54,033 nucleotides of DNA from Candidatus Binatia bacterium (GCA_022823055.1 JAJDXX010000164.1:1-54033); one strand, 5' to 3'. Counted from the stretch's first letter, positions 8,223 to 17,410 are shown. Numbers and translations are program-made. Notes: a model not told the origin generated them from the sequence alone.

Positions 8223-8708
8223 CTACTTCCTGCTCGTATCGAAATCCGCTCCGTTGAGCGTCACCCGCGTCTCCACCGGCGTCGGATTCTTGACCGTCTG
8301 CATGACGTAGCAGCCCTGCTCCGAGTTGCGGATCACCGCGGCCACGCGTTCCGGAGGTTCGTCGGATTCCACGTCGAGCTTCGTCTCGACGCCGACGCCC
8401 TCGGCCTGCACCGTCTCCCGCAACACCGAGCCCTCGTTTCTGAAGCGCGCGGTCACGTGCACGCGCGCCTTGCTGATCTTCACCTTCATCATTTCCCCGT
8501 ACCGGGAAAGCTGGGTGAGCAGTCAGAATCCGATGGACAGCGCGAAGTACGCCATGGGCGGCGGCGCCGTGTTGTCGCCACCGATGTGCCCGCCCTCGTC
8601 GCACATCATGGTGAAGCCCCGCGCCTCGCCGCGCTTCTGCTGCCGCTCCATCATCTCGGCGTCGGCCTCCATCACCACTTCGCGTTTGACGATCATGTCG
8701 TCTGCCAT
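8223..8708 (-). CDS. OsmC-family protein with in-frame UGA, probable selenoprotein
   Basis: Read with the single UGA (8523-8525, minus strand) as selenocysteine, this is a 161-residue OsmC/Ohr-family peroxiredoxin-like protein. The start at 8708 has a strong GGAGGT site. Residues 1-61 end in [13 protein letters not shown]. Residue 62 is the UGA, aligned with the family's first catalytic cysteine. The same frame runs on through [17 protein letters not shown] to a stop at 8223. The second catalytic cysteine is present in [10 protein letters not shown] (C133). There is no frameshift and only one stop. A hairpin follows the UGA. Automated callers would report a 61-residue and an 89-residue fragment, or only one of them. 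The alternative is a nonsense-mutated pseudogene. Sec-containing OsmC-like proteins are known from metagenomic selenoproteome surveys. Confidence 0.8.
8492..8509 (-). promoter_or_regulatory. Candidate bacterial SECIS hairpin
   Basis: In the mRNA, UUUCCC and GGGAAA form a perfect 6-bp stem closing the hexaloop GGUACG. It begins 13 nt after the UGA, and the loop begins 19 nt after it. Bacterial SECIS elements lie inside the coding region just 3' of the UGA and have an exposed G/GU in the apical loop, which agrees with this arrangement. Folding was judged by eye. Confidence 0.6.
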
Positions 8709-8782
8709 ATAACAACCTCCAGGAACTTTGTGGCACGAAGGGTAGCCGATAGACCCGGCATCGTCAATTTGTGTGGCAATCC

Positions 8783-9280
8783 ATGGCCAAACGACACCCC
8801 GCACTGATACCGCTTTCCCACGACCACCACCACGGCCTGGCGCTGGCGTTGCGCTGCCGCAAGCATGCCCTCGGCCAGCTCAACCCGGGCGACCCCGCGG
8901 CCATGGAGGCATGCGCGGCGCAGGCATCCCGCTTCTTCAGCGAGAACCTGCAAGCCCATTTCGAAGCCGAAGAGACGGTGCTCTTTCCGCTGATGGCCGC
9001 CCATGAAGAATCACGGGAGTTGGTGGCCCGGCTCCAAGGCGATCACCGGAAGTTCCGCGAGATGGTCGCCCGGTCCGGCGATGCGGCAGGCAGGCGCAAG
9101 TTCCTCTTCGACTTCGGCGACCTGCTGGAGCAGCACATCCGCAGCGAGGAGCGCCACCTCTTTGCCGCTTTCGAGTTGCACATACCGGAGGCGGACGCCG
9201 CACGTGCCGGCTTGGAGATCAAGCGAGTGCTGGAGCGGGATCAGCCCTCCGGCTCCGATGCGAAACCCGACGCGCCATGA
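8783..9280 (+). CDS. Hemerythrin-like (HHE domain) protein
   Basis: A 165-residue four-helix protein with the iron-ligand pattern of HHE/hemerythrin domains: HDHHH at 13-17, HFEAEETVLFP, DHRKF and EQHIRSEERHLF. Such proteins bind a di-iron centre and sense or handle oxygen, nitric oxide or iron. ATG at 8783 is preferred; a GTG four codons upstream (8771) is possible, and neither has a strong ribosome site. It is divergent from the OsmC-like gene, with about 75 bases between them. Its stop overlaps the start of the next gene (ATGA), so they are translationally coupled. Confidence 0.87.
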   Translation: MAKRHPALIPLSHDHHHGLALALRCRKHALGQLNPGDPAAMEACAAQASRFFSENLQAHFEAEETVLFPLMAAHEESRELVARLQGDHRKFREMVARSGDAAGRRKFLFDFGDLLEQHIRSEERHLFAAFELHIPEADAARAGLEIKRVLERDQPSGSDAKPDAP

Positions 9281-9486
9281 ACACCAAGACCGCCATCATC
9301 TCCATCGGCGATCTGACCGAGGCCGCCGTAGCCGACCTGACCGAAGCCTTCGAAAGCACTGCAGGCGTCGCCGAGGTGGATTTCTCGGTGGAGCGGCAGG
9401 TCGCCGTCATCGAGTTCGACCCAGAGGTGACCCACATCGATGGCCTGCTGCGGGTGGTGCTGGGCAAGGGGTACAAGGTCCTGTGA
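9277..9486 (+). CDS. Small HMA-fold protein lacking the metal-binding CxxC
   Basis: A 69-residue protein with the size and beta-alpha-beta-beta-alpha-beta pattern of heavy-metal-associated domains (AIISIGDLTEAAVADLTEAF, then AGVAEVDFSVERQVAVIEFDPE, then LLRVVLGKGYKV). The GMTCxxC loop is replaced by IGDLTEAA and the protein contains no cysteine at all, so copper-type binding is not expected. It is coupled to the hemerythrin-like gene by a 4-base overlap, which suggests a shared role. The function is unknown. Confidence 0.75.
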   Translation: MNTKTAIISIGDLTEAAVADLTEAFESTAGVAEVDFSVERQVAVIEFDPEVTHIDGLLRVVLGKGYKVL

Positions 9487-9512
9487 CGGACGCATGATCC
9501 GCGACGCAGCAC

Positions 9513-10130
9513 ATGACCCACTCGACCGCGGCGACACCCTCCTACACGCTCCAACGACTCTACGACTGGACGATCCGCAGCGCCGGAACGCGCCACGCCG
9601 TCTGGGCGCTGGTCGGCGTGTGTTTTTTCCAGAGTCTCTTTCTCCCGGTTCCCCCGGACCTGCTTCTCATCCCCATGGTGTTGGCGCGGCGAGCCAGGGC
9701 CTGGACCTTCGCCGGCATCTCCACCCTGTCGTCAACGGCCGGCGGCCTCGCCGGTTACGCCATCGGCTATTTCCTTTTCGAGGCGGTGGGTGAGCCTCTG
9801 CTCGGTCTGTGGGGGTATGCAGGGGAGCTGGAGGAGTTCGAGACGTACCGGCGCGAATGGGGCGCATGGATCGTCGTCGCCGGCGCCCTGACCCCGCTCC
9901 CCTACAAGCTGGTCGCCGTCGCGTGCGGCGCCGCCGGACTCGACCTCGGCGTTTTCATCCTGGCCTCTCTACTCTCCCGCGGCTTCCGCTTCTACGTCGA
10001 GGCCACGCTCCTCTGGTACTTCGGGCGCCCGGTAAGGACGCTGATCGAACGCCACCTGAGCGCGGCCACGGTTATCGGCTTGATCCTCGTCCTCGGCATC
10101 TGGTTGCTGCTCCGCTTCTTCCCGTCATGA
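9513..10130 (+). CDS. YqaA-like VTT (DedA superfamily) membrane protein
   Basis: A 205-residue inner-membrane protein of the VTT/SNARE-associated family. Predicted helices lie at about 30-55, 63-90, 118-140, 146-165 and 182-203. The family's conserved glycine/proline re-entrant motif is GALTPLPYKLVAVACGAAG at about 128-146. DedA-superfamily proteins act in lipid scrambling and membrane homeostasis. The closer YqaA branch is uncharacterised. It lies 26 bases after the HMA-like gene on the same strand, likely in one transcript. Confidence 0.85.
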   Translation: MTHSTAATPSYTLQRLYDWTIRSAGTRHAVWALVGVCFFQSLFLPVPPDLLLIPMVLARRARAWTFAGISTLSSTAGGLAGYAIGYFLFEAVGEPLLGLWGYAGELEEFETYRREWGAWIVVAGALTPLPYKLVAVACGAAGLDLGVFILASLLSRGFRFYVEATLLWYFGRPVRTLIERHLSAATVIGLILVLGIWLLLRFFPS

Positions 10131-10244
10131 AAGAACACTAGCAAGCGGGCACATCCCCCACTGCGCGTAGGATGCCGGGACGGTCTTGTATCAGCAGCGC
10201 GGCGTCCGGGGGTAAACCGGCCAGGGAGGCCCGATCGGGGTTGC

Positions 10245-11600
10245 CTACTCCCCAGCCACGGTCATGCGCCCGACCTTGACCGTGGGGGCAGCCACAGGGC
10301 TCTGCGGCCTCAGGTCGTTGCCGACCATCTCGATCCGGCCCAGCATGTCGTTGAGGTTGCCGGCGATGGTGAGCTCGGAGACGGGGTAGGCGAGCTCGCC
10401 GTTCTCGATCCAGATGCCGGCGGCGCCCCGGGAGTAGTTGCCGGTGACGGCGTTGAAGCCGAAGCCCATGAGCTCGGTGACGTAGAAGCCGTCCTCCACC
10501 GAGGCGATGATGTCCTCGGGGCTGTGTTCGCCGGGGATGAGGTGGAGGTTCATGGGGGAAACCCCGGAGGGTTGGCCCACCCCTCGGGCGGCGTTGCCGG
10601 TAGACTTGCCGCCGAGCTTGCGCGCGCTGTAGGCGTCCAGGAGGTAGCTTCGCAGGACTCCAGCCTCGACCACCTCCTTGCGCCGAACGCCGACGCCCTC
10701 GGCGTCGAACGGTCGCGATCCGAGCGCCCGCGGAATCGTGCCGTCGTCGACGATGTGGACGAGGTCGGACGCCACGCGCTCCCCGAGCCGGTCGCACAGA
10801 AAGGAAGCGCGCTGATAGAGGGCGTAGCCGGAAATTGCCTGGGCCACGTGCCGCGCCAGGGTGCCGGCGATGGACGCGTCGAAGACCACCGGCACCTCGC
10901 GGCTGCGCACCTTGCGGGCGCCCAGCCGCCGGACCACGCGGCGGCCGGCCTCCCGACCCACCTCCTCCGGAGAATCCAGCGCGTCGCGGCGGCGCGCGGC
11001 CGTGTACCAGTGGTCCCGCTCCATGGAGCCGTTGGACGTCGCCACCGGGGCCAGGGAGAGATGAAAGCCGGACGTGGCGTACTCGCCGGCAAAGCCCCGG
11101 GAATTGGCGTGGATGACGCGGTTGAACGAGCTCGCGAACTCGGCGCCCTCGGAGTTGGTCACCCGCGGGTCGTATTGCAGCGCGTGCTCCTCCGCGGCGC
11201 GCGCGGCATCGATGCCGTCCTCGATGGGCAGCCCCCGGGACTCCTGGTCCAGCAGGTCCAGGTCCGGCACCTCGGCGGCCATCTCGCCGGCTTCCGGCAG
11301 GCCGCCGAATTCGTCCCGTGCAGTGGCCTGGGCCATGGCGCAGGTCTCGTCAACCAAGCGGTCCAGCGAGGTGCGCGACAGGTCGGAGGTGGAGGTGGCG
11401 GCGGCGCGCTGGCCGAAGAAGAGCCGTAGCCCGAGACGCATCTCATGCGCCTGGCTCACGGTCTCCACCTCGCCGAGCCGCACCTTCACCTGCACGCCCT
11501 CCCGCTCGATCAGCGTCACGTCGCCCTGGGAGGCGCCCTTCTCCTTCGCCCGCGCCAGCAGCCCCAGCGCCAGCTCCCGGTCCATCGGCAAACGCTCCAT
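10245..11600 (-). CDS. tldE: TldE/PmbA, partner subunit of the TldD/E metalloprotease
   Basis: A 451-residue protein of the modulator-of-DNA-gyrase family. The start at 11600 lies 8 bases after the tldD stop, behind GAGG; a second ATG at 11585 is possible. It lacks the HExxxH motif of TldD. It has the TldE-type C-terminus (NAVTGNYSRGAAGIWIENGE, then LAYPVSELTIAGNL). TldD and TldE form a heterodimeric protease that processes peptides such as microcin B17 and the CcdA antitoxin, with TldE as the non-catalytic partner. The two genes form an operon. A long reading frame extending further upstream in this phase is an antisense-like artefact over tldD. Confidence 0.92.
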   Translation of the reverse strand: MERLPMDRELALGLLARAKEKGASQGDVTLIEREGVQVKVRLGEVETVSQAHEMRLGLRLFFGQRAAATSTSDLSRTSLDRLVDETCAMAQATARDEFGGLPEAGEMAAEVPDLDLLDQESRGLPIEDGIDAARAAEEHALQYDPRVTNSEGAEFASSFNRVIHANSRGFAGEYATSGFHLSLAPVATSNGSMERDHWYTAARRRDALDSPEEVGREAGRRVVRRLGARKVRSREVPVVFDASIAGTLARHVAQAISGYALYQRASFLCDRLGERVASDLVHIVDDGTIPRALGSRPFDAEGVGVRRKEVVEAGVLRSYLLDAYSARKLGGKSTGNAARGVGQPSGVSPMNLHLIPGEHSPEDIIASVEDGFYVTELMGFGFNAVTGNYSRGAAGIWIENGELAYPVSELTIAGNLNDMLGRIEMVGNDLRPQSPVAAPTVKVGRMTVAGE

Positions 11601-11608
11601 GTCCGTCC

Positions 11609-13096
11609 TCAGCCTTGAAAGCCGCTCGGTCCGCGCACGGACGTGCCGCCCACCACGAGCTGGTCCACCCGGATGGTGGGCAGGCCGACGCCCACGGGCA
11701 CGCCCTGGCCGTCCTTGCCGCAGGTGCCGATGCCGTCGTCCAGCGCCAGGTCCGCGCCCACCCGGCTGACCCGCGTGAGCACGTCCGGCCCGTTGCCGAT
11801 GAGCGTCGCGTCGCGCACCGGATGGGTCACCTTGCCGCCTTCGATGCGGTACGCCTCGTTGGCGGAGAAGACGAACTTGCCGCTGGTGATGTCCACCTGC
11901 CCGCCGCCGAAGGAGACCGCGTAGATGCCGTCCTTGACCGAGCGAATGATGTCCTCGGGATCCTCCTCCCCCGCCAGCATGAAGGTATTGGTCATGCGCG
12001 GCATGGGGACGTGGGCGTAGCTCTCGCGCCGGCCGTTGCCGGTGAGCTCCATGCCCAGCAGGGCGGCGTTCAGGCGGTCGTGCATGTACCCGCGCAGGAT
12101 GCCCTTCTCGATCAGCACCGTGCGCTGGGTAGGCGTGCCCTCGTCGTCCACGTTGAGGGAGCCGCGCCGCCAGGGGATGGTGCCGTCGTCCACCACCGTG
12201 CACAGCTCGGTGGCCACGCGCTCGCCGATGCGCCCGGAGAAGGCCGAGGTCCTGCGCCGGTTGAAGTCCGCCTCGAGACCGTGCCCGATAGCCTCGTGCA
12301 GCAGGATGCCGGGCCAGCCCGGACCCAGCACCACATCCATGGGACCCGCGGGCGCGGCGACCGCGTCAAGGTTCACCAGCGCACGGCGCACGGCCTCACG
12401 GGCACTGGCTTCGCAGCGCTCCGCGTCGACGGAGTCGTCCAGCGCCATGCGCCCGCCCCAACCGAAGTAGCCCGACTGACGGTTGCCCTTGTCCTCCACA
12501 ATGCAGCGGACATTGCAGCGCACCAGCGGCTGGAAGTCCCCCAGCACCCAGCCCTGCGACGAGGCGACAAGCACCACCTTGTTCTCCAGCGACAGGGTGG
12601 CGAAGACGCCCTTGACGCGCGCATCGGCCTTGCGCGCGAACCGGTCCAGGTCCTGCAGGACGCCGATCTTGCGTTCCAGGGGCACGTCCGCGAAGGAGCG
12701 AGGCACGGGATAGAGGTCATGACGTGGGACCGTCGGGGTCGGTAGCCGCGCCGGCCGGTCGGAACCCCGATCATTGGCGATGACGTTGGCCGTCCGCACC
12801 GCCGCGTCCAGGTTCTTGATGGTCACGTCGTCGGTAAACGCGTATCCGGTCCTGGCCTCGGCGAGCACGCGCGCGCCGACACCGTTGGCGGTGGATACCG
12901 ACGCATGCTTGACCAGTCCCTCTTCCAGGTGGACCTGGTCGTGAGTGCGGTACTCGAAATAGAGGTCGGCGTAGTCCGCCTGCCGGGCCATGGCCCGTCC
13001 CAGCACCCGGTCCAGATCCCGCGCCGTAACCCCGAACCGCTCGTCGAAGAACGCCGCCGGCGAGAACGCGGGCGGACTCCCTTGGCTCTTGTCCAA
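11609..13096 (-). CDS. tldD: TldD, catalytic metalloprotease subunit
   Basis: A 495-residue zinc protease. The metal-binding HEAIGH (HExxxH) is at 267-272. The conserved GTCGKDGQG cysteine region lies near the C-terminus. A TTG start preceded by GGAAAGGGAACGG is used here, because no ATG lies near the expected N-terminus. It is the first gene of the tldD-tldE pair. Confidence 0.93.
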   Translation of the reverse strand: MDKSQGSPPAFSPAAFFDERFGVTARDLDRVLGRAMARQADYADLYFEYRTHDQVHLEEGLVKHASVSTANGVGARVLAEARTGYAFTDDVTIKNLDAAVRTANVIANDRGSDRPARLPTPTVPRHDLYPVPRSFADVPLERKIGVLQDLDRFARKADARVKGVFATLSLENKVVLVASSQGWVLGDFQPLVRCNVRCIVEDKGNRQSGYFGWGGRMALDDSVDAERCEASAREAVRRALVNLDAVAAPAGPMDVVLGPGWPGILLHEAIGHGLEADFNRRRTSAFSGRIGERVATELCTVVDDGTIPWRRGSLNVDDEGTPTQRTVLIEKGILRGYMHDRLNAALLGMELTGNGRRESYAHVPMPRMTNTFMLAGEEDPEDIIRSVKDGIYAVSFGGGQVDITSGKFVFSANEAYRIEGGKVTHPVRDATLIGNGPDVLTRVSRVGADLALDDGIGTCGKDGQGVPVGVGLPTIRVDQLVVGGTSVRGPSGFQG

Positions 13097-13252
13097 GACC
13101 GTTCCCTTTCCTTATATCGGACTTGCCTGTATGCTATGAGATCCGGTGCCGTCGCTCCCCTCCGCGGCCGGCACAAGAACAGTGTAACGGCAACACGCAC
13201 AACATGAAAGGATGCGGGGAGCGGCCGGACACGGTTGCGAGGAGTCGATCCG

Positions 13253-14320
13253 ATGGACCAGAAAATCGTTCACGTTGTCGGCACGGGGACCATAGGCGAG
13301 CCGCTCATCGGTATCCTGGCGAGCTTCAGGGAAGCCTTCGGTATCGACGAAGTGACGTTCAACAAGCAGACCCCGCGGGTCACCGACCGTTCCAAGGTCA
13401 CGGCGCTCCAGGGCAAGGGCGCCAGGCTGAGCGTGGACAAGGACCACTGGGACGAGTTCGCCAAGCTCGAGATGAAGCCGTCGTTCGACTCCGAAGCCGC
13501 CATCGAGCGGGCCTCCGTCGTGATCGATTGCACGCCCGTGGGAAACCAGAACAAGGACAAGTACTACCAGCATTACGCCGGCAAGAACGGCAAGGGGTTC
13601 ATCGCCCAGGGCAGCGAGTTCGGGTTCGGGAAGATGTATGCCCGCGGCATCAACGACGCCGCCCTCGACCGGGAGGAGGACCGCTTCGTCCAGGTGGTGA
13701 GCTGCAACACCCACAACCTCGCGGTGCTCATCGACACCCTGGCCCTGGGACCGGAGAAGGAAGACAACCTCGAGGCGGGACGCTTCGTTTGCATGCGCCG
13801 GGCCAACGACATCAGCCAGGAGGGCGACTTCATCCCCGCCCCGGAGGTGGGGCGCCACGACGACGAACGGTTCGGCACCCACCAGGGGCGCGACGCCTAC
13901 TATCTCTTCAAGTCGATGGGCTTCGACCTCGACATCTACTCGTCCGCGCTCAAGATCAACACCCAGTACATGCACACCATCCACTTCAACCTGATACTGA
14001 AGCGGGCCATCGACATGGAGCAGATCATGCAGCGCATCCGCTCCAACCGCCGCATCGCGGTCACCAACAAGAAGTCCTCGGCGTCGGTGTTCTCCTTTGG
14101 CCGCGACCACGGGCTGTTCGGGCGCATCCTGAACCACACGGCCATCGTCACCCAGAGCATCGCGCTGCGCGGGGAGCGCGAGGTGGTGGGCATGTGCTTC
14201 ACGTCCCAGGACGGCAACTCGCTCCTGAGCAGCATCGCCGCCACGCTGTGGCTGCTGAATCCGGACACGTACGAGGAGCGGCTCCAGCCCATCCGGCCGT
14301 ACTTCTTCCGGGAAATCTGA
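13253..14320 (+). CDS. Type II glyceraldehyde-3-phosphate dehydrogenase-like protein
   Basis: A 355-residue protein with an N-terminal NAD(P)-binding motif (HVVGTGTIGEPLIG, about 7-20) and a SCNTHN motif at 150-155, where C151 matches the catalytic cysteine of archaeal-type (type II) GAPDH. ATG 13253 follows GAGGAG; a TTG at 13235 is less likely. The usual archaeal SCNTT is changed to SCNTH and the surroundings diverge, so the substrate may not be glyceraldehyde 3-phosphate. It stands alone, divergent from tldD. Confidence 0.75.
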   Translation: MDQKIVHVVGTGTIGEPLIGILASFREAFGIDEVTFNKQTPRVTDRSKVTALQGKGARLSVDKDHWDEFAKLEMKPSFDSEAAIERASVVIDCTPVGNQNKDKYYQHYAGKNGKGFIAQGSEFGFGKMYARGINDAALDREEDRFVQVVSCNTHNLAVLIDTLALGPEKEDNLEAGRFVCMRRANDISQEGDFIPAPEVGRHDDERFGTHQGRDAYYLFKSMGFDLDIYSSALKINTQYMHTIHFNLILKRAIDMEQIMQRIRSNRRIAVTNKKSSASVFSFGRDHGLFGRILNHTAIVTQSIALRGEREVVGMCFTSQDGNSLLSSIAATLWLLNPDTYEERLQPIRPYFFREI

Positions 14321-14361
14321 CCCGGGCCGGCCAGCGCCGCAACGCCTGCCACGGACCCTGG

Positions 14362-14838
14362 CTACGGCAACCGCTCGAAGCGGCCCACGTCGCCCACAGC
14401 GATCTGGCTGCGGCGCGCCACGCCGGCGCGAACTTCCAGCACGTAACGGCTGGCAACCCCCACGCTGACGGAACGGGTGGAGAACGGCACGGTGTCGTGG
14501 ATGATCCCCACCACCCGCCGGCGCCCGTCCATGAAGATCATGTCCAGGGACAGGGGCGTATTCTTCATCCAGAAGGAATGGTCCCTTTCCTCGGGGAAGA
14601 CGAACAGCATGCCCTCGTCGTCCCCCAACTCCTGCCGGTACATCAAGCCCCAGCGCCGTTTCTCCGGAGTATCGGCCACCTCCACGCTGAAGGTTGCCTT
14701 GACTCCGTCGGCGCCTTCGAAACTGACCGAGGGGACGCGCTCGCACGCGGCTTGCAGACAAAGCAGCAGCACACAGACCGGCCACAGCCGCACACTCATC
14801 CCGAATGCCTTCACGACATCAGCCACGCGCCGTCCCAC
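14362..14838 (-). CDS. DUF192-family putative lipoprotein
   Basis: A 158-residue protein. A hydrophobic leader ends in LCLQAAC, a lipobox with the lipidated cysteine at 32. The DUF192 domain follows (TPEKRRWGLMYRQEL, GMLFVFPEERDHSFWMKNT, SLDMIFMDGRRRVVGI). DUF192 proteins are widespread small beta-barrel exported proteins of unsettled function. The start may be the ATG at 14799, which gives a more standard leader length. It is convergent with the GAPDH-like gene; no terminator is evident between them. Confidence 0.88.
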   Translation of the reverse strand: MGRRVADVVKAFGMSVRLWPVCVLLLCLQAACERVPSVSFEGADGVKATFSVEVADTPEKRRWGLMYRQELGDDEGMLFVFPEERDHSFWMKNTPLSLDMIFMDGRRRVVGIIHDTVPFSTRSVSVGVASRYVLEVRAGVARRSQIAVGDVGRFERLP

Positions 14839-15072
14839 AGCCGGGAGAGAAGCTCACGCCACGGCAAGATGTCGATGCCGTCTACGCAACGGTAACCGGT
14901 GTTTTGATGATGACCCACAACTGAGTTGCTGATTTGCATGATCATCAACGACAGACCTGCCAATTTGGCCGCCCTGGTTGTCGGTACATTAGCGCTGTGC
15001 GCTGGTTTCGGCTAAGTTAGGCGGCTGGAGTTGAAACACCTCGGAGTCTCCCAACACCCTCTATATCCAGTC

Positions 15073-16571
15073 ATGATCCAACCTTCGTACCGCGAGTTCG
15101 CGGCACTCGCCAAGCGCGGAAACGTCGTTCCGGTGTACGAGGAAACCCTCATGGACCTCGAAACGCCGGTGTCGTTCTACAACCGCCTGAAGAAGAGCCG
15201 GCACTCGTTCCTGCTGGAAAGCGTGGAAGGGAGCGAGCGCTGGGCGCGCTATTCGTTCCTCGGCACCGAGCCGGAGCTGGTGTTCAAGGCCTGGGGGCGC
15301 GAGGTGGAGGTGACCGAGGGGCGGAAGAAGAGAAAATGGACCTGCGATGATCCGCTGAAGGCGCTCACGGAACTCCTCGAAGAGTACCAGCCCGCCAACA
15401 CGATTCCGGATCTGCCGTTCACGGGCGGCGCCCTGGGATACGTGGCCTACGACGCGGTGGAGCGGCTGCACGGGGTGGCCAACCCGGACCGGAGCGCCAA
15501 CCGCTATCCCGACGTCTACTTCCTGCTGGTGCGCACGCTGGTGAGCTTCGACAACCTCAAGCACACCATCACGATCATCGACAACGTCCACATCGACACC
15601 AACAAGAGCCTGCGCGTCCTCTACGGAGAAGCGGTGGCCCGCATCGAGCGGGTGCGAACCTCCCTGCGGAAGTCGCCCGAAGCCCTGGAGGCCAGAAGCC
15701 TTACCGGGACCGGCGGCGGCGTCCGGTACCGCTCCAACGTCACGCCGCACACGTTCCGTGCCATGGTGCGCCAGGGGAAAGAGTACATCGCCGCCGGTGA
15801 CGTCATCCAGGTGGTGCTTTCCCAGCGGCTGGAGGCGAAGACCCGGGCCGAGCCCCTGGAGATCTACCGCGCGCTGCGCTTCACCAACCCGTCGCCCTAC
15901 ATGTTCTACCTGGAGCTGGACGACCTCAAGATCATCGGCTCCTCGCCCGAGATCCTGGTGCGCCTGACCGGACGCCGGATCGAGCTCCGGCCCATCGCCG
16001 GCACGCGGCCGCGGGGCAAGGACGCGCGGGAGGAACGGGAGCTGGAGGAAGACCTACTCGCGGACCCGAAGGAGCGCGCCGAGCACATCATGCTGGTGGA
16101 CCTCGGGCGCAACGACGTGGGGCGGGTGGCCCAAGTGGGCTCGGTAGAGGTGGACCAGCTCATGGTCGTCGAGCGCTATTCCCACGTCATGCACATCGTA
16201 TCCAACATCAAGGCGGAGCTGGCACGGGGAAAGACGCCGCTCGAGCTGTTCGGCTCCTGCTTCCCGGCGGGCACGGTGTCGGGCGCGCCCAAGATCCGGG
16301 CCATGCAGATCATCAGCGAGCTGGAGCCGGAACGGCGCGGGCTCTACGCCGGCGCCGTGGGCTACCAAAGCTTCAACGGCAACCTCGACACCTGCATCGC
16401 CATCCGCACGATCACCCTTCACAACGGCACCGCCGTAATCCAGGCCGGCGCCGGCATCGTCGCCGACTCCGACCCGGCCACCGAGTACGAGGAGACCCTC
16501 AACAAGGCCCGCGGCATGCTCAAGGCCATCGAGCTGGCGGAGTCCTGGCGCAAGGAGCGGCAACAAACGGC

Positions 16572-16575
<4 letters not shown>
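15073..16575 (+). CDS. trpE: Anthranilate synthase component I
   Basis: A 500-residue chorismate-utilising enzyme that, with TrpG, makes anthranilate in the first step of tryptophan synthesis. The LLESVEGSERWARYSFLG segment contains the tryptophan feedback site. The C-terminal catalytic half carries the IAGTRPRGKD, DLGRNDVGRV and SGAPKIRAMQII signatures. ATG 15073 fits the family N-terminus; a TTG at 15031 in the same frame is an alternative. The last bases overlap the trpG start (ATGA). The 234 bases upstream show no Trp-rich leader peptide or clear attenuator. Confidence 0.95.
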
Positions 16576-17141
<566 letters not shown>

Positions 17142-17182
17142 GCCGGTTTCGGGCCGGTCAAGGGCGTATTTGAAAACCCGGC

Positions 17183-17410
17183 CTACACCTGCTGGGCCGC
17201 GTAGGCGCGGGCGCACTCTTCGCTGCAGAAATAGTGGCCGCCGGAGCGGTAGGCTTCGTTCTTGGGAACGTAGCTCTTGCAGTGGGGGTCCAGGACCATG
17301 GATTCGCCTTGGGACGGGTCGGTGTTGCTCCCCTTGCGTTTGAGGCTCGAGTAGAGCAGCACGATGAACAGGTAGACGAGCAGGCCCAGTATGAGAAATT
17401 TGAGGATCAT
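17183..17410 (-). CDS. Small membrane-anchored YHS/TRASH-type protein
   Basis: A 75-residue protein. A single N-terminal membrane helix (about 2-20) is followed by a basic, polar linker. The C-terminal YHS/TRASH-like segment has cysteines at 44, 62 and 66 (DPHCKSYVPKNEA ... HYFCSEEC). Such segments usually bind metal. It resembles the PP0621-type small proteins often found near cell-envelope and cofactor genes. Its start overlaps the folK stop by 4 bases, so it is coupled to folK. Confidence 0.75.
   Translation of the reverse strand: MILKFLILGLLVYLFIVLLYSSLKRKGSNTDPSQGESMVLDPHCKSYVPKNEAYRSGGHYFCSEECARAYAAQQV

Noticed and set aside
8223-8804. A frameshifted or decayed OsmC pseudogene, or two separate small genes
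   Set aside because: The two parts are in the same frame with only one UGA, the ribosome site and both redox positions are intact, and neither half alone is a complete OsmC fold. A nonsense pseudogene cannot be fully excluded without the Sec machinery.
10245-12203. A 652-residue TldE
   Set aside because: The first 201 codons overlap tldD in another frame and show no similarity to the family. The ATG at 11600 has a ribosome site and gives the normal length.
14938-15015. A 25-codon ORF upstream of trpE as a tryptophan attenuator leader peptide
   Set aside because: It has no Trp codon, no convincing ribosome site and no clear alternative hairpins.
17142-17182. Terminator between trpG and the YHS-type gene
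   Set aside because: The GC-rich bases show only short, weak pairing and no T-tract on either strand.
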